NCBI GenBank assembly: GCA_948907985.1
Contig: CAQWMM010000040.1
Span: 1 to 16,051, forward strand
Length of the DNA stretch: 16,051 bases
Direction of reading: 5' to 3'
Origin: an uncultured Bacillota bacterium
Lineage (GTDB): Bacteria > Bacillota > Dehalobacteriia > UBA4068 > UBA4997
In this document: positions 6,381-13,431 of the stretch, one piece after another
How the letters are laid out: each line of letters opens with the position of its first letter
Position numbering within the stretch: the first letter of the stretch is position 1
Notes under the pieces: model-generated
What the model saw: the letters and a program-made list of their open reading frames with translations, nothing else
Database searches by the model: none
Told to the model about the DNA's origin: nothing
Position numbers and translations under genes: made by a program

Positions 6381-6386
6381 TAAAAT
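6358..6386 (+). promoter_or_regulatory. sigma-A promoter of the methionine synthase operon
   Basis: Perfect -35 TTGACA (6358-6363), 17-bp spacer, -10 TAAAAT (6381-6386, five of six). Transcription would start near A6393, exactly where the first leader hairpin begins. The -35 is in the loop, and the spacer is the right arm, of the palindrome 6346-6380. Confidence 0.8.
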
Positions 6387-6392
6387 AAAGAT

Positions 6393-6561
6393 AGGCGGAG
6401 CCAACAAACGGCTGGCCTTGAGTTTTAGGTTTAAAATGTAACAAACCCGCTACCTGTGCCGAGTGGCGGGTTTAAAAAAAATTTTACTTTACTTTTTCAG
6501 CAAAATAAAGTATACTGTTATGGTATATTTTGTTTTGCTGTTTTTTTAGGAGCGATGTTTT
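6393..6561 (+). promoter_or_regulatory. structured leader RNA of the met operon, attenuation/riboswitch candidate
   Basis: From the predicted start to the first codon there are about 169 bases with ordered structure. Hairpin A: AGGC (6393-6396) with GCCT (6415-6418) and AGCC (6399-6402) with GGCT (6410-6413), loop AACAAAC. Hairpin B: AAACCCGCTAC (6443-6453) with GTGGCGGGTTT (6463-6473), 11 bp including one U-G pair; its 5' arm can instead pair with GGTTT (6428-6432). Hairpin C is the terminator at 6498-6547. TACTTTACTTT (6485-6495) can pair at 10 of 11 positions with 6502-6512, the 5' arm of the terminator, forming an alternative antiterminator. I do not recognise an S-box, cobalamin, THF or T-box consensus. 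The ligand is unknown; methionine, SAM, SAH, folate or cobalamin would all make sense for the operon. Confidence 0.6.
6498..6547 (+). terminator. 20-bp intrinsic terminator in the met leader, before the RBS
   Basis: Bases 6498-6517 pair with 6521-6540 over 20 positions around a 3-base loop (TTA); 16 are Watson-Crick and the other four are all G-U in the + strand RNA. Seven T residues follow (6541-6547), then AGGAG (6548-6552), the RBS of the first gene. On the other strand the four G-U pairs would be A/C mismatches, so the structure belongs to + strand RNA. Its position before, not after, a gene points to attenuation. Confidence 0.72.
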
Positions 6562-7275
6562 TTGACTGATTTGATTGAGCCGCCGGCTTTGCAGCTGCAA
6601 ATTGACCGGGCGGAGGCTTTGCGTTATCTGCGCTGGCAGGCGGACAGGCCCCTGCCGGTGGAACTGGCGGAACAGTTGGCCGGGGCGGAGGCGGATATTT
6701 TGGCCGCCGCGCAGCCGCGTTTTGTTTATAAGACTTTTAAGCTGCAAGAGGAGCCGTCCGGGATTGGTCTGGCTGGCAGCAGCCTGGTTTTGGCCGGGCA
6801 GGATATTGCCTGCCTGCTGCAAAACTGCCGGGAGTGTTTACTGCTGGCCGCCAGCCTGAGCGGCGGTGTTGACGAGCTGATCCGCCGGGCGGAAATCCGC
6901 GATATTAGCCGGGCCCTGCTTTTAGACGCCTGCGCCAGCGCGGCGGTGGAAAATCTTTGCGAGCAGCTGCAAAGCCAACTGCGTCAACAGTTCATGGCGC
7001 AGGGGCTTTACCTGACGGCGCGTTTCAGCCCGGGCTACGGCGATTTGCCTCTGGCCTGTCAGCCGCAATTCTGCGCCACGCTGGATACGGTGCGCAGTAT
7101 CGGTTTAACCGTCAGCCGCAGCGGCCTGCTGCTGCCGCGCAAATCGGTTACGGCGGTGATTGGCCTGAGCAGTCAGCCGCCGGTTTCGGCCCAGCTGACC
7201 TTGCAGCATAACTGTACGAAATGTAAACTAACTGGCTGCCCGTATCGTAAGGCAGACTATCTGGGGAGTGTATAA
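6562..7275 (+). CDS. cobalamin-dependent methionine synthase reactivation (activation-domain) protein
   Basis: A 237-residue stand-alone version of the C-terminal activation domain of MetH, as in Thermotoga maritima, where reactivation and catalysis are separate genes. In the family this domain binds SAM and supplies the methyl group that restores methylcobalamin after cob(I)alamin is oxidised. RFSPGYGDLPL (154-164) corresponds to the SAM-binding RxxPGYP/G loop of E. coli MetH, and LLPRKSVTAVIGL (190-202) to the conserved strand L.P.KS.SA..G. A Cys cluster near the end, CTKCKLTGC (Cys218, Cys221, Cys226), is seen but its role is unknown. The start is TTG 6562 with AGGAG (6548-6552) 9 bases upstream. 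The next gene, metH, lacks this domain and begins 4 bases after the stop. Expression is probably controlled by the leader at 6393-6547. Confidence 0.9.
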   Translation: MTDLIEPPALQLQIDRAEALRYLRWQADRPLPVELAEQLAGAEADILAAAQPRFVYKTFKLQEEPSGIGLAGSSLVLAGQDIACLLQNCRECLLLAASLSGGVDELIRRAEIRDISRALLLDACASAAVENLCEQLQSQLRQQFMAQGLYLTARFSPGYGDLPLACQPQFCATLDTVRSIGLTVSRSGLLLPRKSVTAVIGLSSQPPVSAQLTLQHNCTKCKLTGCPYRKADYLGSV

Positions 7276-7279
7276 TATA

Positions 7280-9691
7280 ATGAAGAAACAAAATTTGCAG
7301 CGGCTTTTGGACGAGCGGGAATTTATAATGCTGGACGGCGCTATGGGCACGATGCTGTTAGCTGCCGGGCTGAAGCTGGGCGAAAACCCGGAAATTTTTG
7401 CCATGGAACATCCAGAGCTGCTTGGGGATATTCACCGGCAGTATATTGCCGCTGGTTCTGATATAATCTATGCCTGCACTTTTGGCGCCAACGCCCGCAA
7501 ACTGGCGGGCAGCGGCCATACGCCGCAGGAGGTGATCGCGGCCAATGTGCGGACGGCCAAAGAGGCCGCCCAGAATACGGCTGGTGATAAGGATATTTTA
7601 GTGGCGCTGGACGTTGGTTCTCTCGGGGAGCTATTGGAGCCTGCCGGTACTTTGCGTTTTGAAGAGGCCTACTCCCTGTTTCGGGAAATGATGCAGGCCG
7701 GGGCGGCGGCCGGCGTGGATCTGGTGGTGATCGAAACCATGACCGATTTGTATGAACTGAAAGCGGCGGTGCTGGCGGCCCGGGAATGTTGTGAACTGCC
7801 GGTTCTCTGCACTATGACCTTTGATAAAAATAACCGCACCTTTAGCGGCGTGGGTGTGGAGTCTATGGCCTGCCTGCTTAACTCTTTGGGGGTGGCGGCG
7901 CTGGGGGTCAACTGTTCGCCGGGGCCGGCGGGGCTGCTGCCGGTGGTGCAGGAATTGGTTCAGCATACGAATTTGCCGTTGATTGTTAAGGCCAACGCCG
8001 GTCTGCCAAATCCGCAAACCGGCGCTTATGACGTTACGCCGGCGGATTTTGCCGCCCAAATGCTGCCTTTTGCCGATTTGGGCGTTCAGCTGTTAGGCGG
8101 CTGCTGCGGTACAGGCCCGGCTTATATTGCGGCATTAAAGCAGGCTCTCGTCGGGGTGAAGCGGGCGGAGCGGCCCGAGGTTCGCCCGGCGGCGGTTTGC
8201 TCGCCAACCAGACTGGCCGCTGTTAATCAGCCGCTGATTGTGGGCGAGCGTTTGAATCCTACCGGCAAAAAACTTTTTCAACAGGCTTTGCGGGAGGGCA
8301 ATATTGATTATATTCTGGCGCGGGCGATTGAGCAGCAGGAGGCCGGCGCGGATATTCTGGACGTTAACGTAGGCTTGCCGGGAATTGACGAGCCGGCCAT
8401 GCTGGCGCGGGTGGTAAAGGCCTTGCAGGGCGCGGTGGATCTGCCGCTGCAAATTGATTCCAGCAATCCGGCGGCTATTGAGGCGGCCCTGCGGGTTGTC
8501 AACGGCAAGGCGATTGTTAATTCGGTGAACGGCAAAGCGGAATCTCTGGCCGAAGTTTTGCCGCTGGTTAAAAAATACGGCGCGGCGGTAATTGGGCTGA
8601 CGCTGGACGAAAACGGCCTGCCGCAGACGGCGGAACAGCGTTTGATAATTGCGGAGCGCATTTTGCAGGCGGCGCTGGCGGTGGGTATCGCCCGGGAGGA
8701 TATTTATATTGACTGTCTGACGCTGACCGTATCCGCCCAGCAGGAACAGGCGCGGGAAACTTTGGCGGCTATTCGGCTGGTTAAGGAGCGGCTGGGGCTG
8801 AAAACGGTTTTGGGCGTTTCCAATATCTCGTTTGGCCTGCCGCAGCGCGAACTGGTTAACCAAACCTTTTTAGCAATGGCCTTGCAGGCTGGTTTGGATC
8901 TGGCGATTATTAATCCTAACGTTAAGGCGATGACGGATACGGTGGCCGCCGCCAGAGTGTTGTTGAATTTTGACGCGGGCAGCAGCGCATATATTGCTAA
9001 AATGGCGCAGACTGACGGCCCGGCGGCGACTGTTCCCGCGGCGGCTGACGGAGAAAATGCCGAGCAGGCTTTGGTTAGGGCCGTGCATAAGGGTTTGCGG
9101 GGCGAGGTACGCCAATTTACCCAGCAGCTTTTGCAGACTGTCGAGCCAATGCAGCTTATTAATAAGCTGTTGATTCCAGCCCTGGACGAGGTTGGCCTGC
9201 TTTACGAGCAGGAACAGATTTTTCTGCCGCAGCTGATTAATGCGGCGGCGGCGGCCAGCGAAGCCTTTGAGGTTATTAAGGCCCGCCTGCTTAAGCAAAA
9301 CGCGCCGGGCGGCGCGGAAGCCGGCAAGGGCAAAATTCTGCTGGCCACCGTTTGGGGCGATGTGCACGACATTGGCAAAAATATCGTTAAAGTGATTTTG
9401 GAAAATTACGGTTATCAGGTGTTGGATCTGGGCCGGGATGTGCCGGTGCAGCAGGTGGTGGAGGCGGCCATCGCGCAGAATATACGCCTGATCGGCCTAA
9501 GCGCCCTGATGACGACCACCGTAGCCAGTATGCGGGAAACTATTGCCGCCCTGCGGGCCAGCGGGCATGATTGCCGGATTTTTGTGGGCGGCGCGGTGCT
9601 GACTCCGGAGTATGCGGCGGAAATTGGCGCGGATTTTTACGCCAAAGACGCCAACCAGTCGGTGCAGATTGCCAAACAGGTTTTGGGATAA
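7280..9691 (+). CDS. metH: cobalamin-dependent methionine synthase (three catalytic/binding modules, no activation domain)
   Basis: Transfers the methyl group of 5-methyltetrahydrofolate to homocysteine through methylcobalamin. An 803-residue protein: homocysteine-binding barrel about 8-295 (DGAMGT at 19-24; zinc ligands Cys212 in GVNCSPG and Cys275/Cys276 in LLGGCCGT); pterin-binding barrel about 317-575 (VGERLNPTGKK, DVNVGLPG, IDSSNP); helical cobalamin cap about 595-675; Rossmann-like cobalamin domain about 684-803 with the DxHxxG motif DVHDIG (694-699), where His696 is the lower axial ligand. E. coli MetH is 1227 residues; the difference is the missing activation domain, encoded by the preceding gene. 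I chose ATG 7280 with GGGGA (7263-7267) upstream; GTG 7268 is a possible alternative and would overlap the preceding stop. The next gene starts 9 bases after the stop. Confidence 0.97.
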   Translation: MKKQNLQRLLDEREFIMLDGAMGTMLLAAGLKLGENPEIFAMEHPELLGDIHRQYIAAGSDIIYACTFGANARKLAGSGHTPQEVIAANVRTAKEAAQNTAGDKDILVALDVGSLGELLEPAGTLRFEEAYSLFREMMQAGAAAGVDLVVIETMTDLYELKAAVLAARECCELPVLCTMTFDKNNRTFSGVGVESMACLLNSLGVAALGVNCSPGPAGLLPVVQELVQHTNLPLIVKANAGLPNPQTGAYDVTPADFAAQMLPFADLGVQLLGGCCGTGPAYIAALKQALVGVKRAERPEVRPAAVCSPTRLAAVNQPLIVGERLNPTGKKLFQQALREGNIDYILARAIEQQEAGADILDVNVGLPGIDEPAMLARVVKALQGAVDLPLQIDSSNPAAIEAALRVVNGKAIVNSVNGKAESLAEVLPLVKKYGAAVIGLTLDENGLPQTAEQRLIIAERILQAALAVGIAREDIYIDCLTLTVSAQQEQARETLAAIRLVKERLGLKTVLGVSNISFGLPQRELVNQTFLAMALQAGLDLAIINPNVKAMTDTVAAARVLLNFDAGSSAYIAKMAQTDGPAATVPAAADGENAEQALVRAVHKGLRGEVRQFTQQLLQTVEPMQLINKLLIPALDEVGLLYEQEQIFLPQLINAAAAASEAFEVIKARLLKQNAPGGAEAGKGKILLATVWGDVHDIGKNIVKVILENYGYQVLDLGRDVPVQQVVEAAIAQNIRLIGLSALMTTTVASMRETIAALRASGHDCRIFVGGAVLTPEYAAEIGADFYAKDANQSVQIAKQVLG

Positions 9692-9700
9692 TATAAAAAA

Positions 9701-11566
9701 GTGCGGGTGAATACGTTGGGTATAGAAGAAAATTTGAGCAATAAGTTGACTGTTCGCGAATACTTACAAAATAATATTTTGCTGTTTGACGGCGCGATGG
9801 GTACTTATCTGAATCAACTTGCGCATGGGGCGCTTTCTGGCGGCGAGGCCTGCGAGCTGGCTAATTTACGGCGGCCGGAAACGGTTTTGCAGGTGCACCG
9901 CGATTATTTGAATGCCGGGGCAATGGCTCTAAAGACTAATACCTTTGCCCTGAACCAGCAGCTGCCGGGGCTTAATGACGATTTGCTCCGCCAGATTGCG
10001 GCGGCGGGCTGGCGGCTGGCTAATCAGGCGGCGGACGAGCAGCCCGCCGGACGGCGGCCTTTTGTTTTTGCTGATTTCGGCCCGTTGTCCGGCCAGGAAC
10101 AAGCCCTGGAATCGGTACAGCGTTTGATTGATATTTTTTTAGAGTTGGGCGCGGAGAATTTTTTGTTTGAAACTTTCAGTTCGGATCAGGGATTGGCCGA
10201 GTTGACGGCCTATATTAAACGCTGCTGTCCGCAGGCCTTTGTTATCTGCTCTTTTGCGGTGCAGCCGGACGGCTATACCAGATCCGGGCGCTTTGGCGCT
10301 GATTTGCTGGCCGCGGTTGGCGGCGAAGCGCAGGTTGATGCGGTTGGTTTAAACTGCGTGTCCGGCCCGCATCACCTACGCCGTTATTTGCAGGCCCAGC
10401 GTTTATTGCCAACGGCGGAGGGCGCAAAAACGCTTTCTGTTATGCCGAACGCCGGCTATCCAACGGTGATTAATAACCGTACCTTTTTCAGCAACAGCCC
10501 GGAATATTACGCCAGCCAGCTGGGGCGGCTGGCCGAGCTGGGAGTGCGGATTCTGGGCGGCTGCTGCGGCACCACGCCGGAGCATATTAAGGCGGCGGCG
10601 CAGGCTTTAGCACAGCTGAAACTGCGCCGGGCCGGCGGCCGGGCGGATGTGCAGCCGGCAGAAATAAGCAGCGGCGAGGATTCGACGCAGCAGCCTTTGC
10701 TGAATTATTTCCGGCAAAAGGCAGAGCAGGGGCGGCGTTTGCTGGCGGTGGAGCTGGAGCCGCCGCAGGACGTTAATCTGCCTTTGTTTATGCAAAAGGC
10801 TAAAATTTTGCAGCAGGCCGGCGTGGATATAATTACGGTGCCGGATTGTCCGATTGGCCGGGCGCGGATGGACAGCAGTCTGCTGGCCTGTAAACTGCAC
10901 CGTGAGCTGGGGGTGGATGTTCTGCCGCATATGACCTGCCGCGACCGTAATCTGAACGCCATTAAGGCGCTGTTGCTGGGTTTGAGTGTGGAGGGCGTTA
11001 ATAATGTATTGATTGTTACCGGCGATCCCATCCCCACCGCCGAGCGGGATGAGATTAAAAGCGTGTTTAATTTCAACTCGCGGATGTTGGCGCGCTATAT
11101 TAGCAATCTGAACGAAAGCACTTTGCTTACGCCGTTTTATATTTGCGGCGCGCTTAATTTGAACGCCCGCAATTTTGACGTACAGCTTAGGCTGGCGCAG
11201 GAAAAAATCAACGGTGGAGTGCAAATGTTTTTAACGCAGCCGGTTCTAAGCAGGCAGGCGGCGGTCAATCTGCGGCGGGCGCATCAGGAGTTGGGCGCTA
11301 AAATTCTGGCCGGGATTATGCCGGTGGTCAGCTATCGCAACGCCTGTTTTATGAACAATGAAGTCGCCGGTATTAATGTGGAGAACGAAATAGTGCGGCA
11401 ATATAAAGATAAAACGCCGGAGCAGGCGCGGGAACTGGCGGTAAATCTCTCTTGTCGGATTATGCGCGGCGTGGCGGAAATCTGCGACGGCTATTATATG
11501 ATACCGCCTTTTAATCGGGTGGATATTATCTGCGATATCTTGCAGGAATGTTCGGATCTGCATTAA
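9701..11566 (+). CDS. bifunctional homocysteine S-methyltransferase / 5,10-methylenetetrahydrofolate reductase, YitJ-like
   Basis: A 621-residue fusion. Residues about 20-305 are a homocysteine methyltransferase domain (DGAMGT 30-35; zinc ligands Cys219 in GLNCVSG and Cys288/Cys289 in LGGCCGTTP). Residues about 335-615 are a MetF-type flavoprotein barrel: LAVELEPP (348-355) with the conserved active-site Glu, PHMTCRD (409-415), VTGDP (439-443) and FLTQPV (510-515). The MTHFR half makes the 5-methyl-THF that MetH consumes, so the operon carries both steps. In Bacillus subtilis the homologous fusion is YitJ. The first domain is a second homocysteine-binding module in the same operon as MetH; its own methyl donor is uncertain. 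GTG 9701 has no clear RBS; GTG 9707 and TTG 9734 are in-frame alternatives. The stop codon overlaps that of the convergent PBP gene by 4 bp. Confidence 0.93.
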   Translation: MRVNTLGIEENLSNKLTVREYLQNNILLFDGAMGTYLNQLAHGALSGGEACELANLRRPETVLQVHRDYLNAGAMALKTNTFALNQQLPGLNDDLLRQIAAAGWRLANQAADEQPAGRRPFVFADFGPLSGQEQALESVQRLIDIFLELGAENFLFETFSSDQGLAELTAYIKRCCPQAFVICSFAVQPDGYTRSGRFGADLLAAVGGEAQVDAVGLNCVSGPHHLRRYLQAQRLLPTAEGAKTLSVMPNAGYPTVINNRTFFSNSPEYYASQLGRLAELGVRILGGCCGTTPEHIKAAAQALAQLKLRRAGGRADVQPAEISSGEDSTQQPLLNYFRQKAEQGRRLLAVELEPPQDVNLPLFMQKAKILQQAGVDIITVPDCPIGRARMDSSLLACKLHRELGVDVLPHMTCRDRNLNAIKALLLGLSVEGVNNVLIVTGDPIPTAERDEIKSVFNFNSRMLARYISNLNESTLLTPFYICGALNLNARNFDVQLRLAQEKINGGVQMFLTQPVLSRQAAVNLRRAHQELGAKILAGIMPVVSYRNACFMNNEVAGINVENEIVRQYKDKTPEQARELAVNLSCRIMRGVAEICDGYYMIPPFNRVDIICDILQECSDLH

Positions 11567-13329
11567 ACGCGGCCTTGATTGGCAATATCTTCCAGCAGAG
11601 CGATTTTTTCGGCAATTTCCCGGCAAACGCCGCCGGCGTCCCTGCCGCCGCTGTCGCCGTCGCTGATATAAACAGCGATTGACCAGCGCGGTTCGTCAGC
11701 GGGGAAAAAGCCGGCGAACCAAACGCCAAAGTTCTGCGAGGTGCCGGTTTTGCCGGCGATACTGATTAAATCACTGGCGGCTGGCTGACCGGTGCCGTTT
11801 TGTACCGCCTGGGTGAGAAACCTTTTAACCTGCCGGGCGCTTTCCGCTTTAACAACCTGTTGAGGCTGGGCGCTGGGGATCTCGCTGAGAATTTTTCCGT
11901 TGCTGTTCACCGTTGCCTGAACCAGACGCGGCGTGGGCAGCCGGCCGTCGTTGGCGACGGCGGCCAGCAGTCTGGCCAGCATCAGCGGCGTAGCCCGGAT
12001 ACCCTTTTCGCCGATAGAAACATTGGCCACGTCGGCGGGTACGGCGCTGTTAAAAGCAATTTGTCCAGCGGTATTGCCCGGCTCAAAGCCCAGCAGGGTT
12101 TGGCTGCCAAATCCCAGACGATAAGCGTATTCGGCAATCAAATCTCCCCCCAGCGTTTGTCCCAGCTGGATAAAATAGGGGTTGCAGGAGTTCCCCAGCG
12201 CCACCGCCATATCTTCCTCGCCGTGGCCGGAGGTTTTCCAGCAGCTGACGGTGTGGCCGCTGGGCAGGGTGATGCTGCCGTTGCATTGGAATAACTGCGC
12301 CTGGCTATCAGGAACAGCTGTGGCTTCTTCGTCGGCGGTCAAATTGTCCGGATCAATGCTGATTTCTTTATCCAGAGCGGCCAGGCAGAGTACAATTTTA
12401 AAGACGGAGGCCGGCGGATAATAGGAAAGCGCTTTGTTGATATAAATATCCCCCTCGGTTGCCGGCTGCCCGATGTATTGATCAAATCCGGGCGCGCTCA
12501 CCATGGCCAGCACATCGCCGTTGTGAACGTCCATCAGCACCGCCGCGCCGTTTTTGCCCTGCATGGCTGCTTCGGCAATGCTTTGATAATTGGCGTTGAT
12601 TGTTAATTTTAGGTTTTGGCGCGTGCGGCTGTTAGCAAAATAATTAAGCCCCGGGGTGGTGGGCTGATTTTTTTCGTCCACGGCAACGGCAATATGCGCG
12701 CTGGGCTGGCTGCGCAAAAGCTGGTCGTATTGCTTTTCCAGGCCGCTTTTGCCGCAGTAGGCTGTATCCTGGCAGCCCTGTTGTTTGAGGGCGGCGGCCT
12801 CGGCAGCGGTGCTGGCGCCGACATAGCCGAGCAGGTGGGCGGCAGGGCTGGCGGCGGCATAACGGGGGCTTAAGCTGGTGGCATAAAGGCCGCTGTTTTG
12901 TTGCAGCAGCGGCGTAATTTGCGCCACCTGGCTTTTGCTTAAGCCGCGTGCCAGAATAAACGGCTCGCTGCCCTGCAAAAGCTGTTTCAGGCTTTGGCTT
13001 TGCCGGTGTGCCAGTAGATTAAAATTTTTAAGCAGACTGTTGAGGTAAGTTACCCAGTAAGCTTCGCTTTGTTGGCTGTTCCCCAGCAGTAGGCGCGGGA
13101 ACACCAACAGCACATTTTCCGGCTGGTTGGTCAGGCTTTGACCGTTGCAGTCCAAAATATCGCCGCGTTCGTATTCTCTCTCGCTGACAGTCAGCAGCCT
13201 TTGACGCTGCACCTGGGCGGCGTATTCCTGGCCATGGCTTAAATTGATTTGCCAAAGGCGGCCGGCCAGCAGGCCGAAAATCAGCAGTAAAATTAAAGAA
13301 ACCTGACGGTGTCGGCGCAGAGAAAGCAA
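11563..13329 (-). CDS. class B penicillin-binding protein (peptidoglycan transpeptidase)
   Basis: A ~588-residue bitopic D,D-transpeptidase that crosslinks peptidoglycan outside the membrane. The N terminus is short and basic (LRRHRQ) followed by one membrane segment (VSLILLLIFGLLAGRLW), then the PBP dimerisation domain with RGDILDCNGQSL (family RGxIxDRNG; the Arg is Cys here). The transpeptidase motifs are complete: SVFK (Ser308 nucleophile, Lys311), SCN (381-383) and KTG (527-529) in GKTGTSQN. There is no PASTA domain. The gene falls between PbpA/FtsI-like and SpoVD-like lengths and I cannot assign a subfamily. Start: the frame opens at GTG 13338, but GAGG of the RBS directly abuts that codon; TTG 13329 is 5 bases from GAGGTGA (13341-13335), so I prefer 13329. 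The RBS and start lie in the 3' arm and U tract of the hairpin 13328-13379. It converges with the YitJ-like gene with no terminator between them. Confidence 0.93.
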   Translation of the reverse strand: MLSLRRHRQVSLILLLIFGLLAGRLWQINLSHGQEYAAQVQRQRLLTVSEREYERGDILDCNGQSLTNQPENVLLVFPRLLLGNSQQSEAYWVTYLNSLLKNFNLLAHRQSQSLKQLLQGSEPFILARGLSKSQVAQITPLLQQNSGLYATSLSPRYAAASPAAHLLGYVGASTAAEAAALKQQGCQDTAYCGKSGLEKQYDQLLRSQPSAHIAVAVDEKNQPTTPGLNYFANSRTRQNLKLTINANYQSIAEAAMQGKNGAAVLMDVHNGDVLAMVSAPGFDQYIGQPATEGDIYINKALSYYPPASVFKIVLCLAALDKEISIDPDNLTADEEATAVPDSQAQLFQCNGSITLPSGHTVSCWKTSGHGEEDMAVALGNSCNPYFIQLGQTLGGDLIAEYAYRLGFGSQTLLGFEPGNTAGQIAFNSAVPADVANVSIGEKGIRATPLMLARLLAAVANDGRLPTPRLVQATVNSNGKILSEIPSAQPQQVVKAESARQVKRFLTQAVQNGTGQPAASDLISIAGKTGTSQNFGVWFAGFFPADEPRWSIAVYISDGDSGGRDAGGVCREIAEKIALLEDIANQGRV

Positions 13330-13379
13330 AAAAATCACCTCAAATATTTAGGATTGCTAATATTTAAGGTGATTTTTTT
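13328..13379 (-). promoter_or_regulatory. 21-bp hairpin covering the RBS and start of the PBP gene
   Basis: Bases 13328-13348 pair with 13359-13379 around a 10-base loop, with one exception (13341/13366) that is a C/A mismatch on the + strand but a U-G pair in the - strand RNA, which is the gene's direction. The 3' arm of that RNA contains GAGGUGA, the RBS of the PBP, paired to UCACCUU, and ends in seven U residues which are also the first codons. It can act as a terminator for the upstream peptidase gene, an RBS-sequestering switch, or both. In DNA it is symmetrical, with T runs on both strands. Confidence 0.75.
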
Positions 13380-13431
13380 TTGTGATTTTATGCAGTTTAT
13401 TTTTTCTTAATTTCTTTTAAGCCGCTTTTAT

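Noticed and set aside
6393..6480. Cobalamin riboswitch
   Set aside because: CCCGCTACCTGTG resembles one conserved strand of the cobalamin core, but the B12 box and the other conserved segments are not found by eye, so I do not call it.
6488..6516. Alternative promoter TTTACT-17-TATACT just before the reactivase gene
   Set aside because: The -35 is only four of six, the -10 is inside a 20-bp hairpin with G-U pairs and T7, and a better promoter (TTGACA-17-TAAAAT) is upstream. It cannot be excluded that both are used.
6393..6547. S-box (SAM-I) riboswitch or T-box
   Set aside because: None of the conserved S-box core segments and no T-box AGGGTGGNACCGCG sequence are present.
7271..7276. TATAAT as an internal promoter for metH
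   Set aside because: No -35 at suitable distance; the bases are explained by the stop codon and start region between two tightly linked genes.
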